Source: an uncultured Methanobrevibacter sp. (GTDB lineage Archaea; Methanobacteriota; Methanobacteria; Methanobacteriales; Methanobacteriaceae). From it: DNA of 7,104 nt. Each line of letters opens with the position of its first letter. The first letter of the stretch is position 1. Below are positions 1 to 5,365 of this stretch, piece by piece. The DNA lies in contig NZ_ONER01000081.1 of the NCBI RefSeq assembly GCF_900316895.1, forward strand, positions 1 to 7,104, written 5' to 3'. A program made the position numbers and the translations under genes. The notes under the pieces were generated by a model, which was not told where the DNA came from, searched no databases, and saw only the letters and a program-made list of their open reading frames with translations.

Positions 1-365
1 GATTCTACACTGCGGCCATTAGGTAATGTTGCCCTTACGCAGTAGTAGGCTTCTCTGACTCTGCCCATTTTTGTTCGCTCAAGTTCACGATCCACTATTT
101 CAGTATCAACGTTGAATGCACGGGACAGCTTTTGCCATGCTGATTTTTTCTTAAAGTGTCTTTTCACTTTAACATAGTTTCCGTTTTCATCCTTTTCTTT
201 TACAATTATTTCCTGATAGTCAGTATCATTCAATAATCCTTTACAGAGTTTTTGATAGGCGTCCCATTGTTCAATAGCTACATCCACATCCGGGACGTTA
301 TCAATTTTCATGATTTCATTTTCCCCTGAAGTTTGGGGCTCTTCTATTAATTCCGCTTTAACCAT
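1..365 (-). CDS. Mobile-element protein of unknown function, partial (C-terminus beyond window)
   Basis: At least 121 codons are open and run off the left edge. The ATG at 365 is preceded by a GGTGAT ribosome site with a 3-base spacer, which fixes the start. The N-terminus is acidic and probably disordered (residues 1-30). After that come a helical WDAYQKLCKGLL stretch (34-45), a basic KVKRHFKKKSAWQKLSRAFNV stretch starting at 66, and a beta-like EAYYCVRATLPNGRSVE segment (105-121). From memory, not a search, the 'W-K-L-AFN ... VRATLPNGR' layout resembles uncharacterised proteins of archaeal viruses and plasmids, some of which sit near DNA-recombination genes. No catalytic motif is visible, so I assign no function. 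It is the last visible gene of a leftward cluster, 28 bp after the 44-aa gene. Confidence is high for the gene and low for any role. Confidence 0.8.
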   Translation of the reverse strand, partial: MVKAELIEEPQTSGENEIMKIDNVPDVDVAIEQWDAYQKLCKGLLNDTDYQEIIVKEKDENGNYVKVKRHFKKKSAWQKLSRAFNVDTEIVDRELERTKMGRVREAYYCVRATLPNGRSVE

Positions 366-393
366 TTTATCACCTTAATGTTGTGGGGGTTTT

Positions 394-528
394 CTATAAC
401 CCTCCAGTACTAGTTGCAATTCCAATCCATCCGATTACCAAAGCAACTAACATGCTTCCAATAAAAATCACTTTTGGATTCAATTTCATCGGTTCTTCTT
501 TAGGATATAATCGGGCAGGCTTAGACAT
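394..528 (-). CDS. Small single-span membrane protein (44 aa)
   Basis: This 44-codon frame begins with ATG at 528 and ends with TAG at 394. A strong GAGGAG ribosome site lies just upstream, and the ATG overlaps the TAA of the 109-aa gene by 8 bases, which suggests translational coupling. The first 19 residues are charged (MSKPARLYPKEEPMKLNPK). Residues 20-39 form one hydrophobic segment (VIFIGSMLVALVIGWIGIAT), and a short STGGL tail follows. The positive N-terminus predicts an N-in orientation in the cell membrane. I recognise no family. Small membrane proteins in viral clusters can be holin-like, exclusion or anchoring proteins, but nothing here decides between these. The ribosome site and the coupling make it a better gene call than its size alone would. 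Confidence 0.72.
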   Translation of the reverse strand: MSKPARLYPKEEPMKLNPKVIFIGSMLVALVIGWIGIATSTGGL

Positions 529-850
529 TCAAATCTCCTCGGTTGTTTTTCCTGAATCCTACAATGAATGCTTCGCCTCTTCTGAACTTTACAAATCCGA
601 TATCACCTTTGGCTGCATAATGTATCAGAGGCAACAGTTTGGCATGTATTAATGTAGGATATGCTTTTTTCCTACCTCTTACCAGTACTGTGCCGTTATC
701 ATCAATATGGAGGATTGTTTGCTCCACGTCACCTTTGGCAACTTTAATCTCACCTTTGTGAGTTAATATGCCGTGGTAGTTATCTTCGAATTGATTTGGC
801 AAGGCCTCATCATCAGCCTCATAGTTTCTGGATGCTGAATAAAATTCCAT
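521..850 (-). CDS. Hypothetical protein of the mobile element (109 aa)
   Basis: The ATG at 850 follows an AGGTGA ribosome site that lies inside the end of the preceding 34-aa gene, only 2 bp after that gene's stop. The protein is soluble, with no signal peptide or membrane segment. Its N-terminal third is acidic (residues 1-27). The rest alternates short hydrophobic and charged stretches, suggesting mostly beta structure: THKGEIKVAKGDVEQTILHI, then TVLVRGRKKAYPTLI, then KGDIGFVKFRRGEAFIVGFR near the C-terminus. The basic residues in the last two segments would fit nucleic-acid binding, but that is inference only. I recognise no family. Its position in a close-packed leftward cluster beside an integrase supports a viral or plasmid accessory role. 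Confidence 0.75.
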   Translation of the reverse strand: MEFYSASRNYEADDEALPNQFEDNYHGILTHKGEIKVAKGDVEQTILHIDDNGTVLVRGRKKAYPTLIHAKLLPLIHYAAKGDIGFVKFRRGEAFIVGFRKNNRGDLNV

Positions 851-852
851 TT

Positions 853-957
853 TTATTCACCTATCTGTTCAATTCGATTAAATACATCCCATATTTCATC
901 CCATACGTCTTTAGGTACTAAAATATGGGTTTTTCCGTTTACTTCCATTTCCATCAT
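853..957 (-). CDS. Very small hypothetical protein (34 aa)
   Basis: This 34-codon frame starts at the ATG at 957 (or 954; the two Met codons are adjacent) and ends with TAA at 853. A GGAG ribosome site at 968-971 lies 10 bases upstream of the first ATG. The product reads MMEMEVNGKTHILVPKDVW and then an amphipathic helix (DEIWDVFNRIEQIGE). The short beta-like VNGKTHILVPKDVW opening followed by a helix recalls the N-terminal part of small AbrB- or antitoxin-like DNA-binding proteins, but it is too short for a full domain and I do not claim that identity. It is followed after 2 bp by the 109-aa gene, whose ribosome site it carries, so the two are probably co-translated. Confidence 0.6.
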   Translation of the reverse strand: MMEMEVNGKTHILVPKDVWDEIWDVFNRIEQIGE

Positions 958-1020
958 AACTTACAGACTCCTTTATATGTTAATAAATCACATTTCATCA
1001 ATCTAATGGATCAAAGCTAT

Positions 1021-1179
1021 TTAATCCAGTTTCAGTATCCTGATTTGATATGAATCAAAGAATTCCTTTTCATTGCTGATGTTTTCTGTTTCGGTTATCT
1101 CAGCAATAGCTTCTTCAAGTGCCTGGAAGTTATTGAAAACAATTACGTTTCCCGGCAAGGATTGCATCATTTCACACAT
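1021..1179 (-). CDS. Small acidic hypothetical protein (52 aa), first gene of the leftward cluster
   Basis: I start this gene at the ATG at 1179, giving 52 aa, because GGAG lies 10 bases upstream (about 1190-1193). The frame stays open to 1233 without a better ribosome site, which would give 70 aa. The product begins MCEMMQSLPGNVIVFNNFQA, then has an acidic helix (LEEAIAEITETENISNEKEF) and ends FFDSYQIRILKLD. It is acidic, soluble and of no recognised family. It is the first gene of the leftward cluster. Its upstream region carries several short inverted repeats (1202-1265) that could be operator sites, so it may be the first early gene of the element. Confidence 0.62.
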   Translation of the reverse strand: MCEMMQSLPGNVIVFNNFQALEEAIAEITETENISNEKEFFDSYQIRILKLD

Positions 1180-1201
1180 AGTGTTTTGTCTCCTGTTTTT
1201 T

Positions 1202-1265
1202 TCACTTGTTAGTGATTGCATTCTCAAGGCCAAGTGTTAATGAGAAATCTCACAGATTATTGGCC
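1202..1265. promoter_or_regulatory. Cluster of inverted repeats upstream of the leftward genes
   Basis: Three inverted repeats sit just upstream of the 52-aa gene. TCACT/AGTGA has a 4-base spacer (1202-1215). TGAGA/TCTCA has a 2-base spacer (1241-1252). A wider GGCCAA/TTGGCC pair (1228-1233 and 1260-1265) encloses the second. Such spacing fits binding of a dimeric repressor near the promoter of the cluster. No clear TATA box at the right distance was identified, so the exact promoter is unknown. The arms are short and chance remains possible. Confidence 0.35.
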
Positions 1266-1649
1266 ATACACTATGAAGAGATAAAAATAGTTTTTTGTGA
1301 AATTAATCTTCCATTACTTACCGAATATTTAGAATAAAATAAGTTTCTCTTTTTTTATGTGAAAATCTTTATATATTCCTTAAAATATACTAGATATTGG
1401 GTTAAGTTTTGAAAAATATAAATTTTTAACAAAGTTTTGCGGCCTTGTTCACTATTTTTATTCTTCATTACTGACCCATTATAGGGATTATATTAAAAAA
1501 ATTTTTTAGCTCACTATTCATGCAAAAAAATATTTTTTTAATTTATAATCCTTTTAATGTGGTTTTTCGATCTTCTTTTTTATTGCTCTTTTTGATATTT
1601 TACCTCCCCATACTGATTTTTTAAGCCTCACAAGAAAAAGTTGTACAAG

Positions 1650-1669
1650 AGTGAAAAATTGTTTTCACT
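1650..1669. promoter_or_regulatory. 20-bp perfect palindrome, operator-like
   Basis: AGTGAAAA and TTTTCACT form perfect 8-bp arms around a 4-base centre. An 8-bp palindrome TTGTACAA (1641-1648) lies immediately to the left, and TTGATA/TATCAA with a 3-base centre lies at 1702-1716. No T run follows directly, so an operator or replication-protein site is as likely as a terminator. Confidence 0.4.
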
Positions 1670-1799
1670 TCGTAAAATTGTTGTCATCATGTGATGGCTA
1701 ATTGATAGTTTATCAAAATGAATATATAAACATTACGATTTATATTTTATTGAATACTGTACAGAAATTAAACTATTCACCTATTAGTTTGTATATCCA

Positions 1800-1836
1800 T
1801 AAAAATAAAACACCGTATTTTCTACAATCGGTGTTT
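1800..1836 (-). terminator. Probable terminator of the integrase transcript
   Basis: Read leftward, perfect 8-bp arms AAACACCG/CGGTGTTT (1808-1815 and 1829-1836) enclose a 13-base loop. They are followed at once by a T-rich run (TTTTATTTTTAT on the minus strand, 1800-1811). This lies about 165 bp past the integrase stop. Archaeal termination mainly needs the T run; the stem makes the site more convincing. Confidence 0.5.
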
Positions 1837-1999
1837 AACCGGAAAAGTAAAAAACATGCATCTGTATAAAATGACTAAACACTATGACCTGAAATAACTG
1901 TGAAAAAAATAGTAAAAATTAAAAAAGAAAAGTTTGAAAAACATCCCACATATCCAATTAAACATGAAGGATGTCCGCATTAACATTATATGATATCAG

Positions 2000-3130
2000 C
2001 TAATCGCCGACCTTTTCCTTAATGCCTGCAAGTTCCTGCTTGATTCTTTCAATATCTCCAAGCTCTCTTTTCATATCTCCAAGTTCAGTCTTCAATGTTT
2101 CATTCTCGACTTCCATTTTCTTGAACTCAGGAGATTTGACGGACAGCTTTTCAATCTCCTTGCTTATTGTAACGGCAGGAAGATGTTTGATGTATTCATA
2201 TTTCAAATCTTCAGGATTGGTCATGAAATATGCTGAATCGGTTTTGTTTTTGGCTTTTCCCTGCAGGTCATTGACATTGTCCATGCTCATTCCATTATTG
2301 TATAATGCTGATGCATGGAATTTTCTAAGCATGTGTGGTCTGAAACGGACAAAACATCCTACCTTTCCCAAACCTAACAAGTTATTGAGATCTTTGAATG
2401 AATGGTTGAGATATGCTGGGTCTATCTGGAACAGTGCAGATTCAGGGGTTAGATCATCCTCACGTGTCAACAAATATTTGTTGATTGCAAGGACTGCTTC
2501 AGGGCTGCAGTAAGTTGTATAATACTTGTCGGTTTTCTGTCTCCATATGCTCCAGGTAGGAACAATTTCATCATCATCACCGAGATCATTCAGTATTTCA
2601 TAAATATCTGTTTTGTCAGTGTATTCTCCCAAAGCAGCAATATAATCCTTTATTTTGAGATTAAGAGTTTCCCTTCTTGCACATCCGCTGGAACACATGA
2701 ATAATATAATTGCAACCATACGAACATTGGCAACACTTATTACTTCACGTAGTACTTCCTTATCAGGCAAATCTTTAAACTGTACTGGTTCTGATTTTTT
2801 AACCTGTTTCGGATTGAGTTTTGGCAATTCAAGGATTTCAATCTCATAATATTTGTATATTGCAAGAATTGGCTGAAACATTGTTTTGACAGTGTTTAAA
2901 GAATAATTTTCAACAAGATATTGTCTGTAACTTATCAGCCTTCTTTTCAAGCTTCTGCGTTTCCATCGAATACCCTTATCTTCTTCAGCTTCTGCCTCAT
3001 CAAGCAATTCGGATAAATCCATATTGCAAAATGTGGTGTATTTTTTTACGGCCAGTTTGTATATTTTCCGAGTGCTTATGCCATGGTTATACGACATGTG
3101 CACTTCATCTAAAATTTGCTCACTATTCAT
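2000..3130 (-). CDS. Tyrosine recombinase / integrase of the mobile element
   Basis: The product is a site-specific recombinase of the phage integrase family, which would cut and rejoin DNA at att sites. I start at the ATG at 3130 (376 aa), where GTGAT lies 3 bases upstream; a TTG at 3148 would add six residues but has no ribosome site. In the 382-aa numbering, residues 1-110 form the helical SAM-like core-binding domain and about 125-330 the catalytic domain. Visible active-site residues are Arg158/159 (SSGCARRETL), Lys205 (WRQKTDK, beta hairpin), His272 and Arg275 (HMLRKF), and the nucleophile Tyr307 (DSAYF). The usual GH before the tyrosine is GK (Lys298, exactly nine residues before Tyr307). 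Residues about 340-382 are a charged coiled coil (KKMEVENETLKTELGDMKRE), an extension beyond the core fold that may aid multimer assembly. The gene lies at the right edge of the element, next to chromosomal genes, as expected for an integrase near its att site. Confidence 0.93.
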   Translation of the reverse strand: MNSEQILDEVHMSYNHGISTRKIYKLAVKKYTTFCNMDLSELLDEAEAEEDKGIRWKRRSLKRRLISYRQYLVENYSLNTVKTMFQPILAIYKYYEIEILELPKLNPKQVKKSEPVQFKDLPDKEVLREVISVANVRMVAIILFMCSSGCARRETLNLKIKDYIAALGEYTDKTDIYEILNDLGDDDEIVPTWSIWRQKTDKYYTTYCSPEAVLAINKYLLTREDDLTPESALFQIDPAYLNHSFKDLNNLLGLGKVGCFVRFRPHMLRKFHASALYNNGMSMDNVNDLQGKAKNKTDSAYFMTNPEDLKYEYIKHLPAVTISKEIEKLSVKSPEFKKMEVENETLKTELGDMKRELGDIERIKQELAGIKEKVGD

Positions 3131-3215
3131 AATATCACATTTATTCAATCGATATTTATTAATTTGTGTGAGAGCATTTGATTAGTAATATTTTATCAAA
3201 AAAGTTGGTGATATT

Positions 3216-3317
3216 ATGAGTATTATAACACTAATAGTTTTTCGAATATCACGAACTTTTGGCTCTAAAACGCCTCTCCGGCCGTTTCGATGGCTGATTT
3301 TTGATGAGAGCCGATAA
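3216..3317 (+). CDS. Possible small basic protein (33 aa), divergent from the integrase
   Basis: An ATG at 3216 follows GGTGAT with a 3-base spacer, the same arrangement used by the leftward gene at 365, and the frame runs 33 codons to TAA at 3317. The product has a hydrophobic opening (MSIITLIVF) and a basic, Arg-rich rest (RISRTFGSKTPLRPFRW...). The ribosome site is the main support. The 12 bases GTGATATTATGA around its start also occur, inverted, around the integrase start. A small basic gene divergent from an integrase could be an excisionase or regulator, but the sequence shows no known domain. The region could instead be a structured RNA or DNA site, since part of it folds well. Confidence 0.33.
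   Translation: MSIITLIVFRISRTFGSKTPLRPFRWLIFDESR
3260..3313 (+). other. GC-richer foldable stretch, candidate structured RNA or recombination site
   Basis: An outer stem pairs TGGCTCT (3260-3266) with AGAGCCG (3307-3313; 7 pairs, one G-T). Inside, CGGCC pairs with GGCTG around an 8-base loop GTTTCGAT. The stretch is much richer in G+C than the spacer around it. It resembles no RNA family I know and is not a tRNA. It overlaps the possible 33-codon gene, and both cannot easily be judged from sequence alone. Confidence 0.28.
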
Positions 3318-3466
3318 AGACCCATTAGTTAGTGATAATTCGGGCACTATAACATTAATAGATATGTTAATTATTCATTAATAAAGTTTTGTTTAAAAAG
3401 CAATATTATGGGGAATGTAACTTATCTTGAAAAAAATACTTTGCAAATGCTCTCGGAAAAAAGGTA

Positions 3467-3476
3467 ATATATATAA
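3467..3476 (+). promoter_or_regulatory. TATA box for the DUF763 gene (near-leaderless transcript)
   Basis: An ATATATATAAT box is centred about 23 bases before the ATG at 3494. In archaea transcription starts roughly 22-27 bases after the TATA centre, so the mRNA would begin at or very near the ATG. This agrees with the absence of any ribosome-binding sequence before this start. Confidence 0.5.
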
Positions 3477-3493
3477 TTAATATAACATTATTC

Positions 3494-4588
3494 ATGCAAA
3501 GAAGAGGTGCAGTCAATTTACCGCTTCACGGAGGCCATCCTCCAAGCTGGTTATTTTCAAGAATGGTGAAGTTATCCGGAGCGCTAGCCAGCGTAATCAT
3601 TGAGGAATACAGTCTAGAGGAATTTCTAAATCGTATTTCAAATCCCTACTGGTTTCAGGCATTCTCATGCGTTTTGGGTTTTGACTGGCACTCTTCAGGA
3701 ACCACAACAACAACGCTTGGAGCCCTGAAAGCCTCACTGACACCGGAAGAACATGGAATCTATCTGACCGGAGGCAAAGGAGCCAAATCAAGAAAAACAC
3801 CACAGGGAATAGAGCATGCAGGGGAAGTCTTCAACCTAAGGACAAAAACAACCGAAAAACTTGTCGAAACAAGCAAGCTCTCCGCTAAAATCGATAACTC
3901 ATGCATCCAGGACGGATACACCTTATACCAGCATAATTTCTTCATTACCGAAAAGGGAGACTGGGCCGTTGTCCAGCAGGGCCTCAACACCGCAAACAAA
4001 TACGCCCGCCGCTACCACTGGCTCGGCAGTGAAGTGGACAAGTTACTGAATGACCCCCACAGTGGAATATCATGTGATGCGAAAACACCTAACACCCTGA
4101 ACATGTCATCAAAGGACAGTGAGGAGGCTCAAAAAATCAGCGTTGATTTGATTAATGACAATCCAAACCATTTGAGGCAATACTTCAAAAGAAAGGACAA
4201 TCAGATGCTTCTGGAGGACTTCAGCATGCCTGCCCATCATCCTGTCCTTGACATGGACATTTCCGATGCTGAATTTGAGGTTCTGACCAAGGCTTGGGAA
4301 ATTCAGCCTGAAAACTATGAGGAGCTAATTCTTCTTAAGGGAATCGGCCCCAAAAAAATAAGGGCGCTTGCACTGATATCCGATCTGGTCTATGGCGAGC
4401 CTGCAAGCTGGAAAGACCCTGTTAAATACAGCTTCACCCACGGAGGAAAGGACGGTTTTCCATATCCTGTTGACCGTGAGGTTTATGACAATTCAATTCA
4501 GACAATGCGGGACGCAATCGATCAGGCACGTATAAAAAAAGATGAAAAGCTGAAAGCCATCAAAAGACTGGATGACTTCATATCTTAA
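3494..4588 (+). CDS. DUF763 domain-containing protein
   Basis: This 364-aa protein belongs to the DUF763 family, conserved in archaea and some bacteria but, as far as I know, without an assigned reaction. Recognisable family blocks are RRGAVNLPLHGGHPPSWLF (3-21), NPYWFQAFSCVLGFDWHSSG (50-69), TTTLGALKASL and GIYLTGGKGAKSRKTP (88-103). A helix-hairpin-helix-like segment, LLKGIGPKKIRALALISDLV, lies at 280-299. HhH motifs bind the DNA backbone, and family members are often suggested to act on DNA; here that is inference. The C-terminal 30 residues are a charged helix. No signal or membrane segment is present, so it is cytoplasmic. No ribosome site precedes the ATG, but a TATA box about 23 bases upstream suggests a leaderless mRNA. 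The gene converges on aTrm56 and the two stops share TTAA (4585-4588). Its base use is richer in G+C than the element to the left. Confidence 0.92.
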   Translation: MQRRGAVNLPLHGGHPPSWLFSRMVKLSGALASVIIEEYSLEEFLNRISNPYWFQAFSCVLGFDWHSSGTTTTTLGALKASLTPEEHGIYLTGGKGAKSRKTPQGIEHAGEVFNLRTKTTEKLVETSKLSAKIDNSCIQDGYTLYQHNFFITEKGDWAVVQQGLNTANKYARRYHWLGSEVDKLLNDPHSGISCDAKTPNTLNMSSKDSEEAQKISVDLINDNPNHLRQYFKRKDNQMLLEDFSMPAHHPVLDMDISDAEFEVLTKAWEIQPENYEELILLKGIGPKKIRALALISDLVYGEPASWKDPVKYSFTHGGKDGFPYPVDREVYDNSIQTMRDAIDQARIKKDEKLKAIKRLDDFIS

Positions 4589-5124
4589 CGGTTTTCATTG
4601 TGAACATTAACGTTTTTACCGTGGGCTGTCGGAATGACTTCAAGGACAGGATTTTCAAATTTCAAATCGAATTCCTTGCCGTCCATCAGCAGGTGCTGAA
4701 ATACAGCCAGAGAGGACACTTCTGAGTGAGGCTGTGTTGTCACTGAAACGTTCCAGTCGGCAGCCTTATATATTTTTCCCGGAACTTTTGCCCCTCCTAC
4801 AACAATCAGGATATCTGAACCGTCTTCCCTCACTTCAGGAGCGGTTTCATGGGCCTGTGTTCCATACATTGTAAGGTGAACCACTTTTCCACCATCCCGT
4901 TTCCATCTGTTGATAACGCCCATTGCGCTTTCGGTGTATTCTATTTCAAAATTTCCACCAAATCTTGATGCAGTGTCCCTTACATTTTCCATCAATCGGT
5001 TGTCACGTTCACCTGCAAGGTATATCTTGCTTGCTCCGAATGCACGGGCGGTCAAGCACACATGAGTTGTTATACGGGTATCTCTTTTCAGTCTGTGGTC
5101 CAATCTTAAAACATTAACATTCAT
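4585..5124 (-). CDS. tRNA (cytidine(56)-2'-O)-methyltransferase aTrm56
   Basis: This 179-aa enzyme would transfer a methyl group from S-adenosylmethionine to the 2'-OH of C56 in the T loop of tRNA, a modification characteristic of archaea. The family is a SPOUT-class (knotted) methyltransferase. Visible blocks are the N-terminal family signature VLRLDHRLKRDTRITTHV (5-22) followed by LTARAFGASKIYLAG (24-38), the knot strands VVHLTMYG (81-88) and ILIVVGGAKVPG (105-116), and QPHSEVSSLAVFQHLL (131-146). Length matches the family, so it appears complete. A TTTATATAA box about 35 bases before the ATG and no ribosome site point to a very short leader. The gene converges on DUF763 with overlapping stop codons, leaving no room for separate terminators outside coding sequence. 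Identification is by family motifs and is secure. Confidence 0.95.
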   Translation of the reverse strand: MNVNVLRLDHRLKRDTRITTHVCLTARAFGASKIYLAGERDNRLMENVRDTASRFGGNFEIEYTESAMGVINRWKRDGGKVVHLTMYGTQAHETAPEVREDGSDILIVVGGAKVPGKIYKAADWNVSVTTQPHSEVSSLAVFQHLLMDGKEFDLKFENPVLEVIPTAHGKNVNVHNENR

Positions 5125-5153
5125 AGTAATCAGTTTATTATTACTCGTTAAAA

Positions 5154-5163
5154 TTATATAAAT
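5154..5163 (-). promoter_or_regulatory. TATA box for aTrm56
   Basis: On the minus strand the sequence ATTTATATAA lies about 30-39 bases before the ATG at 5124. With an archaeal TATA-to-start distance of about 25 bases, the transcript would begin roughly 5-10 bases before the ATG, consistent with no ribosome site. The box is nearly symmetric, so it could also serve rightward transcription toward the minigene at 5206. Confidence 0.5.
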
Positions 5164-5194
5164 CTGATGAGAAAAACCACCGGAAATTAATTGT

Positions 5195-5229
5195 GGAGGT
5201 GATACATGTATGTTTCAATGATGTATTAA
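5195..5229 (+). other. Full-strength ribosome site with a 7-codon minigene
   Basis: GGAGGTGAT (5195-5203), a nine-base match to the usual archaeal anti-Shine-Dalgarno end of 16S rRNA, stands 2 bases before an ATG whose frame ends after seven codons (M Y V S M M Y, then TAA at 5227-5229). No gene follows in this direction because cobS is on the other strand. It may be the relic start of a decayed gene, a tiny peptide gene, or chance. Confidence 0.3.
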
Positions 5230-5365
5230 TCTTTTAATATAAAGGAAATTTTAATAAAAACATGCTAAAACAGTGGTAAATCTCATCAATCATACATTAA
5301 ACCCCATAGTATATAAAACAATGTATAATAAGACTTCAATATTGATTTTAACTTGTAAAATTCAG

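Larger units (their letters stand above)
1180..1999. other. Gene-poor, T-rich spacer of the mobile element with palindromes
   Basis: This 820-bp stretch lies between the leftward gene cluster and the end of the integrase gene. I see no convincing protein gene; the longest candidate is a 34-codon hydrophobic frame at 1520-1624 without a ribosome site. The stretch is strongly A+T-rich with long T runs (around 1350, 1500-1560 and 1565-1620). It contains TATA-like boxes (about 1367-1378 and 1721-1730) and clustered inverted repeats (1202-1215, 1241-1252, 1641-1648, 1650-1669, 1702-1716). It also holds a probable terminator (1800-1836) for the integrase transcript. A regulatory or replication role is plausible but not shown. 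Confidence 0.6.
3131..3493. other. Junction spacer: probable right end of the element / att region
   Basis: This 363-bp spacer lies between the leftward integrase and the rightward chromosomal DUF763 gene. It holds a possible 33-codon gene (3216-3317), a GC-richer foldable stretch (3260-3313), a near-repeat TATAACA(C/T)TAATAG at 3224-3237 and 3348-3361, and an inverted repeat TAACAT/ATGTTA with an 8-base centre (3350-3369). The DUF763 promoter is at its right end. Since element genes lie to its left and core genes to its right, the attachment site is likely to be here. No tRNA gene or tRNA 3' fragment is seen, so integration would be into an intergenic target. Confidence 0.45.

Noticed and set aside
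383..652. 89-codon rightward frame
   Set aside because: It lies antisense to the 44-aa and 109-aa genes, which have ribosome sites and coupled junctions; no ribosome site precedes it.
1021..1233. 70-codon version of the 52-aa gene
   Set aside because: The longer start has no ribosome site, whereas the ATG at 1179 has GGAG at a proper spacing.
1602..1607. GGAGGT ribosome-like site on the minus strand
   Set aside because: No ATG, GTG or TTG follows at a usable distance, and the frames after it end within 15-18 codons.
2022..2849. Rightward frames of 163 and 64 codons
   Set aside because: Both are antisense to the well-identified integrase and have no domain or ribosome-site support.
1509..3130. 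Exact 13-bp repeat GCTCACTATTCAT at 1509-1521 and 3118-3130 (the integrase start)
   Set aside because: It looked like an att pair or a duplicated integrase start, but the flanks do not match, and about one 13-bp repeat is expected by chance in 7 kb of AT-rich DNA.
3240..3320. tRNA or tRNA-fragment target for integration
   Set aside because: A TTTCGAT loop-like sequence is present but the flanking bases do not form a T arm, and no other tRNA arms are seen.
3597..4049. Frames of 68, 79 and 62 codons within the DUF763 gene
   Set aside because: They are shadows of a conserved family protein in another frame or strand.
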